Notes: a model not told the origin generated them from the sequence alone. A DNA stretch of 64,000 bases from Geodermatophilus ruber (GCF_900114385.1 NZ_FOSW01000011.1:114011-178010); one strand, 5' to 3'. Shown: positions 24,466-33,384, numbered from the stretch's first letter. Translations and numbers: made by a program.

Positions 24466-26418
24466 TCAGGTGGTGGGGACGCCGGCTCGGGCGAGGAGCT
24501 CGAGCTTCCCGTCGGGCCGCCAGCGGCCGAGGTCACCGCTGCGGCAGAGCCGCTGCCCGGGGCGCTGCGGGTCGGGCGGGAACGCCGCCGCGGTGCGCGC
24601 GGGGTCGCCGACGTAGCCGCGGCCGACGCAGACCCCGGAGACGACGATCTCGCCGGGCGCGCCCAGCGGCACCGGGGCGAGGAACTCGTCGACCACGGAC
24701 ACCCGCACGTTGGCGATCGGGCGGCCCAGCGGCACCCGCTCGCCGTCGGGCGCCCGGTGGAGGACCTCGTGGTTGGTCTCGTCGGAGGTCTCGGTCAGCT
24801 CGTAGGCGTGGACCAGCGGCACCCCGGGCACGGTGGCGAACCAGCGCCGGGCGAGCTCCCGCTCCAGGGCCTCGCCGGTGACCGACACGCAGCGCAGGTC
24901 CGGCAGCGGGCGCGGCCGGCGTTCCAGGGCGGCCAGCACGTCCTCCAGGAAGGCGGGGGTGACCTGCAGGACGGCCACCCGGCCGGCGACGACCATGTCG
25001 AGGGACCGCTCGGCGTCGGGCACGGCCTCCCCCGCGACCAGCAGCGTCGTCCCCCCGGCGACCAGCGCGGCGAGCAGCTGCCCCAGCGAGGCGCTCAGGC
25101 CGTGCGGCGCGGTGGAGGCGACCACCTGCCCCTCGCCGATCCCCAGGTCGTCGATCGTGGCGAGGACCTGGTTGAGCAGCCCCTGGTGCTCGCACAGCGC
25201 GCCCCCGGGCTCGCCGGTGGACCGTGAGGCGAGGGACACGTGGGCCAGCTGGCCGGCCGCGACCGGGACGCCGAGGTCGGACCCCTCGTGCCGTCCGGCG
25301 CCGTCCACCGCCAGCCGCTGGAGGTCGGGCAGCTCCGCCACCGCCCGGTCGAGCGGGCCGGCGCTGCCCGCCCCGGTCACCACGAGCCGGCACCCGGCCC
25401 GGCGCAGCGTCCGGGCGATGCGGTCGGCGGGCAGGCGCGGGTCGACCGGCAGGTACACGCCACCGGCCTTGAGAACGGCCAGGACGGCGGCCAGCCGGTC
25501 CAGGTCGCGCCCGGTGACCACCGCGACCACGTCCTCCCGGCGCAGCCCGTGCGCGAGCAGGGCGCGCCCCAGCCGGTTGGCCCGGGCGTTGAGCTCGGCG
25601 TAGGTCCACCGCCGGTCCCCGTCGACGGCGGCGACCGCGTCGGGGGAGGCGGCCGCCCGCTGCTGGATCAGCTCGTGGACCCGCAGGTCGGGCAGCTCCC
25701 GGTGGCGCCCGGCGAGCTCCTCGCGCTGGAACCGGAGCTCCTCCGCCGAGAGCAGGCTCGCGCCGGCGTGCCCGCCGTCCGGGTCGGCGGCCATGCGGGC
25801 CAGCGCGGCGACGTGGTACCCGGCGAGCCGGGCGGCGCCGCCGGAGTCCAGGACGTCGGTCCGGTACCGCACCCGCAGTGCGAGCACGTCGCCGCGGTCG
25901 GTGACGCCCACCCGGACGATGACGTCCTCCACCAGGGCGCCGGCGCCGGCCGGATCGAGCACCGTCTCGTACGACGGGCCCGGCACGCCCAGCTCGCCCC
26001 GGAGGTCGTCGAGCCGGAAGCGGCCGTGGGTGCGCAGCGCCGCCTCGGCGTGCGCGGCCTCGCGCACCAGCGCCCGCCACGATCCCGCCGCGGTGGACAG
26101 CCGGCAGGGCAGGGGCCGGCCGCCGGCCGCGACGACCACCCCGGCGGTGACCTCCGGCGCGCCGGCCAGCGCGGCCAGCACGCGGGCGTGTGCGGCCAGC
26201 AGCACCGCGCGCAGCGGCACCTCCAGCTCGTCGGCGAGCCCGCGCACCGCCGCGGTGACGTCCGCGGGCACGGCCACCGCGTGCTCGGCGACGCCCAGGA
26301 CCGGCTCGCGGGTCCACCGGGGCACCGTGGTGGACCCGCCGGCGAGGAGCACCTCCCGCCAGAACGCCCGCCCGTCCGCCGTCGCCGGGGGCGCCGTTCC
26401 GCCGGTGGTCGCGGTCAT
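24466..26418 (-). CDS. Truncated NRPS-like protein: half condensation domain plus N-terminal adenylation subdomain
   Basis: A 650-residue protein. Residues 1-225 look like the C-terminal half of a condensation domain, without the HHxxxDG half. Residues 245-640 are the large subdomain of an adenylation domain: WTYAELNARANRL, KAGGVYLPVDPRLP, AYELTETSDET (A5), GEIVVSGVCVGRGY (A6) and CRSGDLGRW (A7). The ATP-loop A3 is altered (SLASRSTGEPGGA instead of the usual SGSTGRPKG). The reading frame stops at the A8 hinge (LLARAGVPTT), so the small subdomain with the A10 catalytic lysine is missing, and there is no carrier domain. ATG 26418 begins MTATTGGTAPP. Coupled to TauD and PPTase genes. Could be a decayed NRPS or a repurposed protein. 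Confidence 0.8.
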   Translation of the reverse strand: MTATTGGTAPPATADGRAFWREVLLAGGSTTVPRWTREPVLGVAEHAVAVPADVTAAVRGLADELEVPLRAVLLAAHARVLAALAGAPEVTAGVVVAAGGRPLPCRLSTAAGSWRALVREAAHAEAALRTHGRFRLDDLRGELGVPGPSYETVLDPAGAGALVEDVIVRVGVTDRGDVLALRVRYRTDVLDSGGAARLAGYHVAALARMAADPDGGHAGASLLSAEELRFQREELAGRHRELPDLRVHELIQQRAAASPDAVAAVDGDRRWTYAELNARANRLGRALLAHGLRREDVVAVVTGRDLDRLAAVLAVLKAGGVYLPVDPRLPADRIARTLRRAGCRLVVTGAGSAGPLDRAVAELPDLQRLAVDGAGRHEGSDLGVPVAAGQLAHVSLASRSTGEPGGALCEHQGLLNQVLATIDDLGIGEGQVVASTAPHGLSASLGQLLAALVAGGTTLLVAGEAVPDAERSLDMVVAGRVAVLQVTPAFLEDVLAALERRPRPLPDLRCVSVTGEALERELARRWFATVPGVPLVHAYELTETSDETNHEVLHRAPDGERVPLGRPIANVRVSVVDEFLAPVPLGAPGEIVVSGVCVGRGYVGDPARTAAAFPPDPQRPGQRLCRSGDLGRWRPDGKLELLARAGVPTT

Positions 26419-26682
26419 CGCTTCCGTCCTCTGGTCGTCGCGCGCGGCCGGCGGCCCGGACCACCGGTCGGTATCGAGCGTCCTCACTGCCCCGGGCGCG
26501 CCACCATGCGACCTTGGGGCTAGTACCAAGGACCCCGCCCGCGAGGAGGGCTTCGATCACGGCCCGGTCGATGACGGGACCGGCCCGCCGCCCGGAACTC
26601 ATCGACGTGTCGACGTGGGGACGAGTCGACACGCCCCGGGCCGGGTCCCCCCGGTGCCGGTCGGCGCGCCTAGCGTGGGCAG
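26419..26682. promoter_or_regulatory. Divergent region upstream of NRPS-like cassette, with inverted repeat
   Basis: Between the minus-strand NRPS-like gene and the plus-strand membrane protein gene. CGTGTCGAC (26606-26614) and its exact complement GTCGACACG (26625-26633) form a 9-bp inverted repeat with a 10-base spacer, the size of a typical dimeric repressor site. A second, smaller inverted repeat is CCTTGG/CCAAGG at 26512-26531. TAGCGT at 26671-26676 is a -10-like hexamer seven bases before the GTG at 26683, suggesting a leaderless plus-strand transcript. Confidence 0.5.
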
Positions 26683-27222
26683 GTGATGACCGAGGTCCCG
26701 CGCACGCCGTCCCCGTCGACCTCCGAGCTGCCCGCCGTCGGCCCGGCCGGTGGATCGCAGCCGGCTCCCGCGCCGCCCACGAGTCGGGCCCCCGGTCCGC
26801 TCCCCGCCGGCCCGCCGCCGGCGGCCGAGGGGTACCAGCCCACTGGGCCGGTAGCAGGCCGGCCGCGGGTGGGCCCGCGGCGCACGAGCCCGCTGACCCG
26901 CATGGGCCCGTGGGCGCCGGTGGCCGGTGCGCTGATCGGGCTGCTCGCCGGGGTGCTGGCGGTGCTGCTGCTCGCCGGGGTGGCCGAGGCGTTCAACGAG
27001 CGGCTGGCGCTGGTCTTCCTCACCGTCGGGCTCGGCATGCTCGGGGCGGCCGGCGCGCTGCTGGCCGACGAGGTGCGGCTGGTCCGCCGCGGCACCCGCG
27101 AGGCCGGCGTCCGCCCGCAGTGGGTGGAGGCGACGGCGAACCTGGTCAACGGCCTCACCCCGGCCCGGTTGCTGCTGCTGGCCGGCGCGTTCGTGCTGTT
27201 CCTGGCCGCCTACGTCAGCTGA
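26683..27222 (+). CDS. Hypothetical membrane protein with proline-rich N-terminus
   Basis: A 179-residue protein I do not recognise. Residues 1-75 are hydrophilic and rich in Pro, Ala and Gly, and probably disordered. Three hydrophobic stretches follow: VAGALIGLLAGVLAVLLLAG, LALVFLTVGLGMLGAAGALL, and a C-terminal ARLLLLAGAFVLFLAAYV. A short basic/polar loop lies between the second and third. GTG 26683 or ATG 26686 could be the start, preceded by TAGCGT in a leaderless-promoter position. No partner gene is evident. Confidence 0.72.
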   Translation: MMTEVPRTPSPSTSELPAVGPAGGSQPAPAPPTSRAPGPLPAGPPPAAEGYQPTGPVAGRPRVGPRRTSPLTRMGPWAPVAGALIGLLAGVLAVLLLAGVAEAFNERLALVFLTVGLGMLGAAGALLADEVRLVRRGTREAGVRPQWVEATANLVNGLTPARLLLLAGAFVLFLAAYVS

Positions 27223-27231
27223 CGCCGGCGG

Positions 27232-27999
27232 CTACGTGTAGGCCTGCACCGCCAGGGTGAGCGCCAGCCCGAGCCCGGCGACGGCGATGATCCGGCGCAG
27301 CGCCGTCTGGGGAGCCCGGCGCACCAGAGGCGGGCCCAGGCGGCCGCCGAGGAACAGCCCGATCGCCAGGGGCAGCGCCGCCGACCAGGCGATGTCGGCC
27401 AGCACGACGAACGCGACGGCGGCCACGGCGTTGGCCACGCCGAGCACCACGTTCTTCAGCGCGTTGCCCCGGGGCAGCCCCTCGCCGGTGGTGAGCAGGT
27501 ACATCGCCAGCATCATGACCCCCGCCGCGGCGCCGAAGTAGCCGCCGTAGACGGCGATGGCGAAGGTGCCGAGCGGCAGCCACCACGGGTCCTGGTGCGT
27601 CGGGTGCGCCCGCGCTCCCTGCTCGGCCAGCAGGCGCGGGGGCCGCTGGACCAGCAGCGCGATCGACGCCCCGGCGATCAGCCACGGCACGATGCGCTCG
27701 AAGGCGTGCGACGGCGTGAGCAGGAGCAGCGCGGCACCGGCCACGCCGCCGAGCAGCGCTCCGGCGGAGAGCCGCAGGAGCCGCCGGCCCTGCCCGTGCA
27801 GCTCCGGCCGGGAGGCGCTGACCGAGCCCACGCTGTTGAGCACCAGCGCGACGGTGTTGGTCACGTTCGCCGTGACCGGCGGGATGCCGGTGGCCAGCAG
27901 CGCGGGATAGCTGATCAGCGAGGCGAGGCCGGCGATGCTGCCGGTGAGCCCGGCGCCGATGCCGGCGAGGACGAGGAGGACGAATTCCAACGGGCTCAC
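27232..27999 (-). CDS. TSUP family transporter (TauE/SafE), paralogue 1
   Basis: A 255-residue membrane protein with about seven or eight helices, of the TauE/SafE (TSUP) family that exports sulfite, sulfoacetate or related organic anions. The two half-repeats show the typical PPVTANVTNTVAL and YGGYFGAAAGVMML segments. GTG 27999 (MSPLEFVLLVLAG) is the start. A second TSUP gene lies 70 bp upstream on the same strand; both probably arose by duplication. Substrate unknown. Confidence 0.85.
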   Translation of the reverse strand: MSPLEFVLLVLAGIGAGLTGSIAGLASLISYPALLATGIPPVTANVTNTVALVLNSVGSVSASRPELHGQGRRLLRLSAGALLGGVAGAALLLLTPSHAFERIVPWLIAGASIALLVQRPPRLLAEQGARAHPTHQDPWWLPLGTFAIAVYGGYFGAAAGVMMLAMYLLTTGEGLPRGNALKNVVLGVANAVAAVAFVVLADIAWSAALPLAIGLFLGGRLGPPLVRRAPQTALRRIIAVAGLGLALTLAVQAYT

Positions 28000-28069
28000 C
28001 CGCGGCCCCCCGCACGCGTCATGCCCGCAAGCCTGCCGTCCGGCCTGCGGGGTCGCGGGAGGGGGTGGG

Positions 28070-28852
28070 TCACCGCGTCAGCAGGGCGGCGACGGCGGTC
28101 AGCCCGAGGAGCACGATCGCCGTCCGCAGGGCGACGGCGGGCAGCCGCCGGCCGAACCGCGCCCCGAGGTGACCGCCGACCAGCGAGCCGGCGGCGACCA
28201 GCGCCGCCGCCCGCCAGTCGATGCGGTCGGTGGCCACCACGACGTAGGCCCCGGCGGCCACCGCGTTCACGGCGAGGGTCAGCACGTTCTTGAGGGCGTT
28301 GAGCCGCTGCAGCGACTCGTGCAGCAGGAGCCCGAAGATGCCGATCTGGAGCACGCCCTGGCTGGCGGCGAAGTAGCCGCCGTAGCTGCCGGTGGCGTAG
28401 GCGCCGGCGAAGAGGGCGGCCATCCGCCCGCGGCCGATCCGGCGCGGCGGCGCGTCGTTCCTCGCCCGGCGCCGGGCCAGCGCCCGCTGCACGGCGGGCT
28501 GGACGGCGACGAGCACGACGGCCAGGCCGATCAGCGCCGGCACGACCGCCTCGAAGGCCTCCGACGGGAGGTGCAGCAGCAGGAAGGCACCGGTCAGCGC
28601 GCCGAGCACCGAAGCGGGCAGCAGCCGCAGCAGCAGCCCGCGCTGCCCGGCCAGCTCCCGCCGGTACCCGATCGAGCCGGTCAGGTTGCCGGGCACCAGC
28701 CCGAGGGAGTTGCTGACCGTGGCGGTCACCGGCGGCAGCCCCACGGCCAGCAGCACGGGGAAGGTCACCAGCGTGCCGGAGCCGACGACGGCGTTGATGC
28801 TGCCGGCAGCCAGGCCCGCGCAGGCGACCGCCACCATCTCCCACCCGTTCAT
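28070..28852 (-). CDS. TSUP family transporter (TauE/SafE), paralogue 2
   Basis: A 260-residue protein with the same layout as its downstream neighbour: AGSINAVVGSGTLVTFPVLLA in helix 1, PPVTATVSNSLGLVPGN, then SYGGYFAASQGVLQIG in the second half. These are the conserved family turns. ATG 28852 starts MNGWEMVAVACAGL. The two neighbours align helix by helix but differ clearly in sequence, so they are old paralogues and may handle different anions. Confidence 0.86.
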   Translation of the reverse strand: MNGWEMVAVACAGLAAGSINAVVGSGTLVTFPVLLAVGLPPVTATVSNSLGLVPGNLTGSIGYRRELAGQRGLLLRLLPASVLGALTGAFLLLHLPSEAFEAVVPALIGLAVVLVAVQPAVQRALARRRARNDAPPRRIGRGRMAALFAGAYATGSYGGYFAASQGVLQIGIFGLLLHESLQRLNALKNVLTLAVNAVAAGAYVVVATDRIDWRAAALVAAGSLVGGHLGARFGRRLPAVALRTAIVLLGLTAVAALLTR

Positions 28853-28906
28853 GCGTTCATCGGGTGGAGCCTGGCACGGCCGCCGTCGCCACGCGCCGGA
28901 AGCCGG

Positions 28907-31450
28907 TCAGCCGTCGCGTCGGCCGGCGTCCACCAGGCGCAGCACCACGGAGCCCTCCTCGTCTGAGGCGGCCAGGTCCACCTCGACGTCGAGGCCCCAG
29001 TCGTGGTCGCCGGCCGGGTCGTCGACGATCTGCCGCACCCGCCACACGCCCGGCTCGGCCTTGTCCCAGATCAGCAGCGCCGGGCCGCGGGCGTCGGCCC
29101 CCGTGTTGAGCTCCGCGTGCTCGGCGAAGTAGGCCTGCACCACCTCGCCCCAGCGGTCGGCGTTCCACCCGGAGCCGGAGTCCAGCTCGCCGAGGTCGTA
29201 CCAGCGCCGGCGGGCCCACAGCTCCACCCGCCGGAACAGCGCGTTGCGCACCATCGCGGTGAACGCCCGCTCGTTGCCGGTCAGCGGCCGCGGCCGGGCC
29301 GGCACCTCGACGGGGACATCGTGCGGCTGGTCGGGCGAGGTCAGCTGCTCCCACTCGTCGAGCAGCGACGAGTCGACCTGGCGCACCAGCTCACCGAGCC
29401 ACTCGACCAGGTCGGTCACCTCGTCGGTGCGGGCGACCGCGGGCACCCCCGACCGCAGCGCCTTGAACGCGTCGGACAGGTAGCGCAGCACCGCGCCCTC
29501 GGAGCGGGTCAGCCCGTAGGTGGTCACGAACTCCCGGAAGGTGAACGCCCGCTCCCACATCTCCCGGACGACGGACTTCGGCGACAGGTGCGCGTCGTTC
29601 GCCCACGGGTTGCTGCGCCGGTACACGTCGAACGCGTGCGAGAGCAGCTCCTCCAGCGGCTTCGGGTAGGAGATGTCCTCGAGCAGCTCGAGGCGCTCCT
29701 CGTACTCGATGCCCTCGGCCTTCATCTGCGCGACGGCCTCGCCCTTGGCCTTGTTCAGCTGGGCGGCGAGGATCTGCCGCGGGTCGTCGAGGGTGGCCTC
29801 CAGGACGCTCACGACGTCCAGCGCGTAGGTGTCCGACTCCGGGTCCAGCAGCTCGATCGCCGCCAGCGCGAAGGTCGACAGCGGCTGGTTGAGCGCGAAG
29901 TCCGGCGGCAGGTCGACGGTCAGCCGGTAGCGCCGGCCGTCGGCGTCGGGCTCGTCGAGCCGCTCGAGGACGCCGGCCTGCAGCAGGGACCGGGCGATGC
30001 CGACCGCCTCCCGGATGTGCCGCAGCTGACGCTTGCGCGGCTCGTGGTTCTCGGTGAGCAGCCGGCGCATCGCGACGAACGGGTCCCCGGGCCGGTCGAC
30101 GACATCGAGGATCATCGCCGTCGACACCCGCATGTTGCTGGTCAGCGCCTCGGGCTCGGCGTCGACGAGGCGCTTCATCGTCGCCTCCGACCACGGCACC
30201 ATGCCCTCGGGCGCCTTGCGGCGGACCAGCTTGCGGCGCTTCTTCGGGTCGTCGGCCACCTTGGCGAACTGCTTGAGGTTCTCCACCTCGTGCTCCGGCG
30301 CCTGGACGACGACGGTGCCCGCCGTGTCGAAGCCCGCGCGCCCGGCCCGGCCGGCGATCTGGTGGAACTCGCGGGCGTTGAGCAGCCGCGTGCGGGTGCC
30401 GTCGTACTTCGACAGCGCGGAGAAGACGACGGTGCGGATCGGCACGTTGATGCCGACGCCGAGGGTGTCGGTGCCGCAGATGACCTTGAGCAGCCCGGCC
30501 TGGGCCAGCTGCTCCACCAGCCGCCGGTACTTGGGCAGCATCCCGGCGTGGTGGACGCCGATGCCGTGGCGGACCAGCCGCGACAGCGTCGTCCCGAAGG
30601 CGGAGGTGAACCGGAATCCGCCGATCATCTCGGCGATCGCGGCCTTCTCCTCCTTGGTGCACACGTTGACGCTCATCAGCGCCTGCGCCCGCTCCAGCGC
30701 GGAGGCCTGGGTGAAGTGGACGACGTAGACCGGCGCCTGCCGGGTGTCCAGCAGCTCCTGGATCGTCTCGTGCATCGGCGTCGTCGCGTAGTAGTGGTGC
30801 AGTGGCACCGGGCGCTCGGCGCTCGCGACCAGCGCGGTCGGGCGGCCGGTGCGGCGGGTGAGGTCCTCCCGCAGCCAGCCGGTGTCGCCGAGGGTGGCGC
30901 TCATCAGCAGGAACTGCGCCTTCGGCAGCTCCAGCAGCGGCACCTGCCAGGCCCAGCCGCGGTCGGGGTCGCCGTAGAAGTGGAACTCGTCCATGACCAC
31001 CAGGCCGATGTCGGCGTCCGCGCCCTCCCGCAGCGCGATGTTGGCCAGCACCTCGGCGGTGCAGGCGATGATCGGCGCGTCCCGGTTGACCGCGGCGTCG
31101 CCGGTGAGCATGCCGACGTTGGCCGCGCCGAAGACCGCGCAGAGCGCGAAGAACTTCTCGCTGACCAGGGCCTTGATGGGCGCGGTGTAGTAGCTGCGGC
31201 GCCCGGCCGCCAGCGCCGCGTACTGGGCGCCGGTGGCCACCAGCGACTTGCCCGAGCCGGTCGGCGTGGCCAGGACGACGTTGGCGCCGCTGACCAGCTC
31301 GATCAGCGCGTCCTCCTGCGCCGGGTAGAGGGTCGTGCCGTTCGACTCCGCCCAGGCGGCGAAGGCGGTGAACAGTTCGTCGGGGTCGGCGCCGCCCGCG
31401 CGCAGGGCGGTGAGGTCGCGGGGGTCGTCGAGGAGAGGTGCGGCGGTCAT
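28907..31450 (-). CDS. Ski2-like DEAD/DEAH box RNA helicase with DUF3516-type C-terminus
   Basis: An 847-residue helicase. Walker A is ATPTGSGKS (residues 61-69), motif II is DEFH (154-157), motif III is MSATLGD, and the second RecA domain has GIGVHHAGMLPKYRR and QIAGRAGRAG (motif VI). The long C-terminal region matches the DUF3516 extension of actinobacterial Ski2-like proteins. The family unwinds structured RNA and is linked to rRNA or mRNA turnover. ATG 31450 (MTAAPLLDDPRD) gives the normal family N-terminus; upstream in-frame codons look random. It is divergent from the SDR gene, with 113 bp between. Confidence 0.9.
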   Translation of the reverse strand: MTAAPLLDDPRDLTALRAGGADPDELFTAFAAWAESNGTTLYPAQEDALIELVSGANVVLATPTGSGKSLVATGAQYAALAAGRRSYYTAPIKALVSEKFFALCAVFGAANVGMLTGDAAVNRDAPIIACTAEVLANIALREGADADIGLVVMDEFHFYGDPDRGWAWQVPLLELPKAQFLLMSATLGDTGWLREDLTRRTGRPTALVASAERPVPLHHYYATTPMHETIQELLDTRQAPVYVVHFTQASALERAQALMSVNVCTKEEKAAIAEMIGGFRFTSAFGTTLSRLVRHGIGVHHAGMLPKYRRLVEQLAQAGLLKVICGTDTLGVGINVPIRTVVFSALSKYDGTRTRLLNAREFHQIAGRAGRAGFDTAGTVVVQAPEHEVENLKQFAKVADDPKKRRKLVRRKAPEGMVPWSEATMKRLVDAEPEALTSNMRVSTAMILDVVDRPGDPFVAMRRLLTENHEPRKRQLRHIREAVGIARSLLQAGVLERLDEPDADGRRYRLTVDLPPDFALNQPLSTFALAAIELLDPESDTYALDVVSVLEATLDDPRQILAAQLNKAKGEAVAQMKAEGIEYEERLELLEDISYPKPLEELLSHAFDVYRRSNPWANDAHLSPKSVVREMWERAFTFREFVTTYGLTRSEGAVLRYLSDAFKALRSGVPAVARTDEVTDLVEWLGELVRQVDSSLLDEWEQLTSPDQPHDVPVEVPARPRPLTGNERAFTAMVRNALFRRVELWARRRWYDLGELDSGSGWNADRWGEVVQAYFAEHAELNTGADARGPALLIWDKAEPGVWRVRQIVDDPAGDHDWGLDVEVDLAASDEEGSVVLRLVDAGRRDG

Positions 31451-31563
31451 CGTGGAGAACAGCGTGCCTGACGCCGTGATCCTTCCCGGCGCCGGCGGTC
31501 GGGTTCCGTCGCCGACGGCGGGGGTAGGCGGGGTCGTACGCATCCGACCACCTGGAGGACGAC

Positions 31564-32421
31564 GTGTCTTCGCCCCGCCCCGAGTCCCAGCCCGCGCAGC
31601 AGCAGTCGGTTCCCGGCTCGCTCGGCGAGATGACGCCCAAGCCGGACCACGGGGAGGAGACCTACCGCGGGTCGGGCAGGCTCACCGGCAAGGCCGCCGT
31701 CATCACCGGCGGCGACAGCGGCATCGGCCGCGCCGTGGCCATCGCCTTCGCCCGGGAGGGCGCCGACGTCCTGATCTCGTACCTGAACGAGCACGAGGAC
31801 GCGCAGGACACCGCCAAGTACGTCGAGGAGGCCGGCCGCAGGTGCGTGCTGGTCGCCGGTGACCTGTCCGACCGGGCACACGCGCACACGATCATCCCGA
31901 AGGCCGTGGAGGAGTTCGGGAAGATCGACGTCCTGGTCAACAACGCGGCGTTCCAGATGAGCCACGACTCGATCGAGGAGGTCTCGGACGAGGAGTGGGA
32001 CTACACGCTCGCGGTGAACCTGACCGCGATGTTCGTCCTGACCAAGGACGCGATCCCGCACATGCCGTCCGGCGGCTCGATCATCAACTCGTCGTCGGTG
32101 AACTCCGACATGCCCAGCCCGCAGCTGGCGCCGTACGCGATGACCAAGGCCGGGATCGCCAACTTCACCGCCAGCCTGGCGCAGATGTACGCGGACAAGG
32201 GCATCCGGGCCAACAGCGTGGCGCCGGGGCCGATCTGGACGCCCCTCATCCCGTCGACCATGCCGCCGGAGAAGGTGGAGAGCTTCGGCCAGCAGGTGCC
32301 GATGGGCCGCCCGGGGCAGCCGGCGGAGGTCGCGCCGGTGTACGTGTTCCTGGCCAGCGACGAGGCGAGCTACATCTCCGGCGCCCGGGTCGCGGTCACC
32401 GGCGGCAAGCCCATTCTCTGA
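31564..32421 (+). CDS. Short-chain dehydrogenase/reductase (YhdF/YhxC-type)
   Basis: A 285-residue SDR. A 40-residue N-terminal leader with MTPKPDHGEETYRGSGRL, typical of the general-stress-linked YhdF/YhxC subgroup, precedes the cofactor loop GGDSGIGRAV. NNAAFQM and the catalytic tetrad with Ser in NSSSVNS and YAMTK follow. It reduces or oxidises an unknown alcohol/carbonyl with NAD(P). GTG 31564 has GGAGG upstream. Its TGA is the first base triplet of hairpin repeat copy 3. Confidence 0.87.
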   Translation: MSSPRPESQPAQQQSVPGSLGEMTPKPDHGEETYRGSGRLTGKAAVITGGDSGIGRAVAIAFAREGADVLISYLNEHEDAQDTAKYVEEAGRRCVLVAGDLSDRAHAHTIIPKAVEEFGKIDVLVNNAAFQMSHDSIEEVSDEEWDYTLAVNLTAMFVLTKDAIPHMPSGGSIINSSSVNSDMPSPQLAPYAMTKAGIANFTASLAQMYADKGIRANSVAPGPIWTPLIPSTMPPEKVESFGQQVPMGRPGQPAEVAPVYVFLASDEASYISGARVAVTGGKPIL

Positions 32422-32481
32422 AGAAGGACCCCGGTGCCCCCCACCGCTCGCAGGCTCGCGGCGGGACCCTGCACCGGGGCC
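32419..32481 (+). repeat. Stop-codon-linked hairpin repeat, copy 3
   Basis: Begins at the TGA of the SDR gene (TGAAGAAGGACCCCGGTGC) and ends GCACCGGGGCC. Outer arms CCCCGGTGC/GCACCGGGG are perfect, with inner CCACCGCTCGC/GCTCGCGGCGG pairing. Read on the minus strand the hairpin is followed by TCCTTCTTCA, so here it could act as an intrinsic terminator for the convergent methyltransferase gene. Confidence 0.82.
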
Positions 32482-32487
32482 GCTCCA

Positions 32488-33384
32488 TCACGTCACCGCG
32501 GCGGCGAGGGCGGCGATGTCGGCCGGCCCCACCCGGCAGCAGCCGCCGACCAGCCGGGCACCGGCGGCCACCCAGCCGGGGACGTCGCCGGCCTCGATCC
32601 CCGGCATCCCGGTCCAGCGGCGGGCGCCGGCGTCCCACCCCTCGCCGCTGTTGGGATAGGCGACCAGCGGCTTCCCGGCGGCCGCGGCGGCGGCCAGCCC
32701 GGGCAGGACGGCGGACGGCGCGGTGCAGTTGACCCCGACGGCGAGCACCGCGTCGACGCCGCGGGCCAGCGCGAAGACGTCGGCGGCGCGCTCGCCCCGG
32801 CGGGTGCGCGCCTCGCCGTCCCGCCCCACGACCGTGGTCAGCGACAGCCACACCGGCACGCCGAGCGCCTCGGCCTCGGCGAGCAGCGCCTCCGCCTCTG
32901 CGGCCGCCGGCACCGTCTCGCAGGCCAGCACGTCGGCGCCGGCCTCGGCCAGCAGCGCCATCCGCGGCCGGTGGAAGGCACGCAGCGCCGGGACGCCGAT
33001 CTCGGCCACGTACGCGCCGGTGTACTCCGAGCCGTCGCCGAGCATCGCCCCGTACGGGCCGACCGATCCCGCCACCCAGCAGCCGGGCGCGCCGCGGCGG
33101 GCCAGCTGCACCGAGCGGGCGATCAGCCGCCGGGCCTCGGCGGCGCCGATCCCGGCGGCGGCGAAGCCCTCCACCGTCGCCTGGTAGCTGGCCGTCGTCG
33201 CCACCTGCGCGCCGGCGGCGGCGAAGGCGCCGTGCGCGGCCACGATCGCGTCCGGGTCGTCGCGCAGCAGCCGTGCCGACCACAGCGCCGAGCCCAGGTC
33301 GTGCCCCTGCGCCTCCAGCTGGGTGGCCAGCCCGCCGTCGAGCACGACGGGCCCCGCCGCGAGGGCGTCGGGGAGCGCGGTCAT
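32488..33384 (-). CDS. mmuM: Homocysteine S-methyltransferase
   Basis: A 298-residue zinc enzyme that methylates homocysteine to methionine, probably with S-methylmethionine. The N-terminus has DGGLATQLEAQGHDL, and the zinc cysteines are in VGVNCTAP and LVGGCCRVGP, all as in MmuM. ATG 33384 starts MTALPDALAAGP. It is convergent with the SDR gene and separated from it only by hairpin repeat copy 3. Confidence 0.9.
   Translation of the reverse strand: MTALPDALAAGPVVLDGGLATQLEAQGHDLGSALWSARLLRDDPDAIVAAHGAFAAAGAQVATTASYQATVEGFAAAGIGAAEARRLIARSVQLARRGAPGCWVAGSVGPYGAMLGDGSEYTGAYVAEIGVPALRAFHRPRMALLAEAGADVLACETVPAAAEAEALLAEAEALGVPVWLSLTTVVGRDGEARTRRGERAADVFALARGVDAVLAVGVNCTAPSAVLPGLAAAAAAGKPLVAYPNSGEGWDAGARRWTGMPGIEAGDVPGWVAAGARLVGGCCRVGPADIAALAAAVT

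Noticed and set aside
24466..26529. Functional NRPS module
   Set aside because: No HHxxxDG half, no A10 lysine, no carrier and no thioesterase; it cannot be called a working module.
26525..26560. Possible fifth full copy of the stop-linked repeat (AAGGACCCCG at 26529)
   Set aside because: It shares only the ten-base head; there is no matching CGGGGCC end, no stop codon and no inner pairing.
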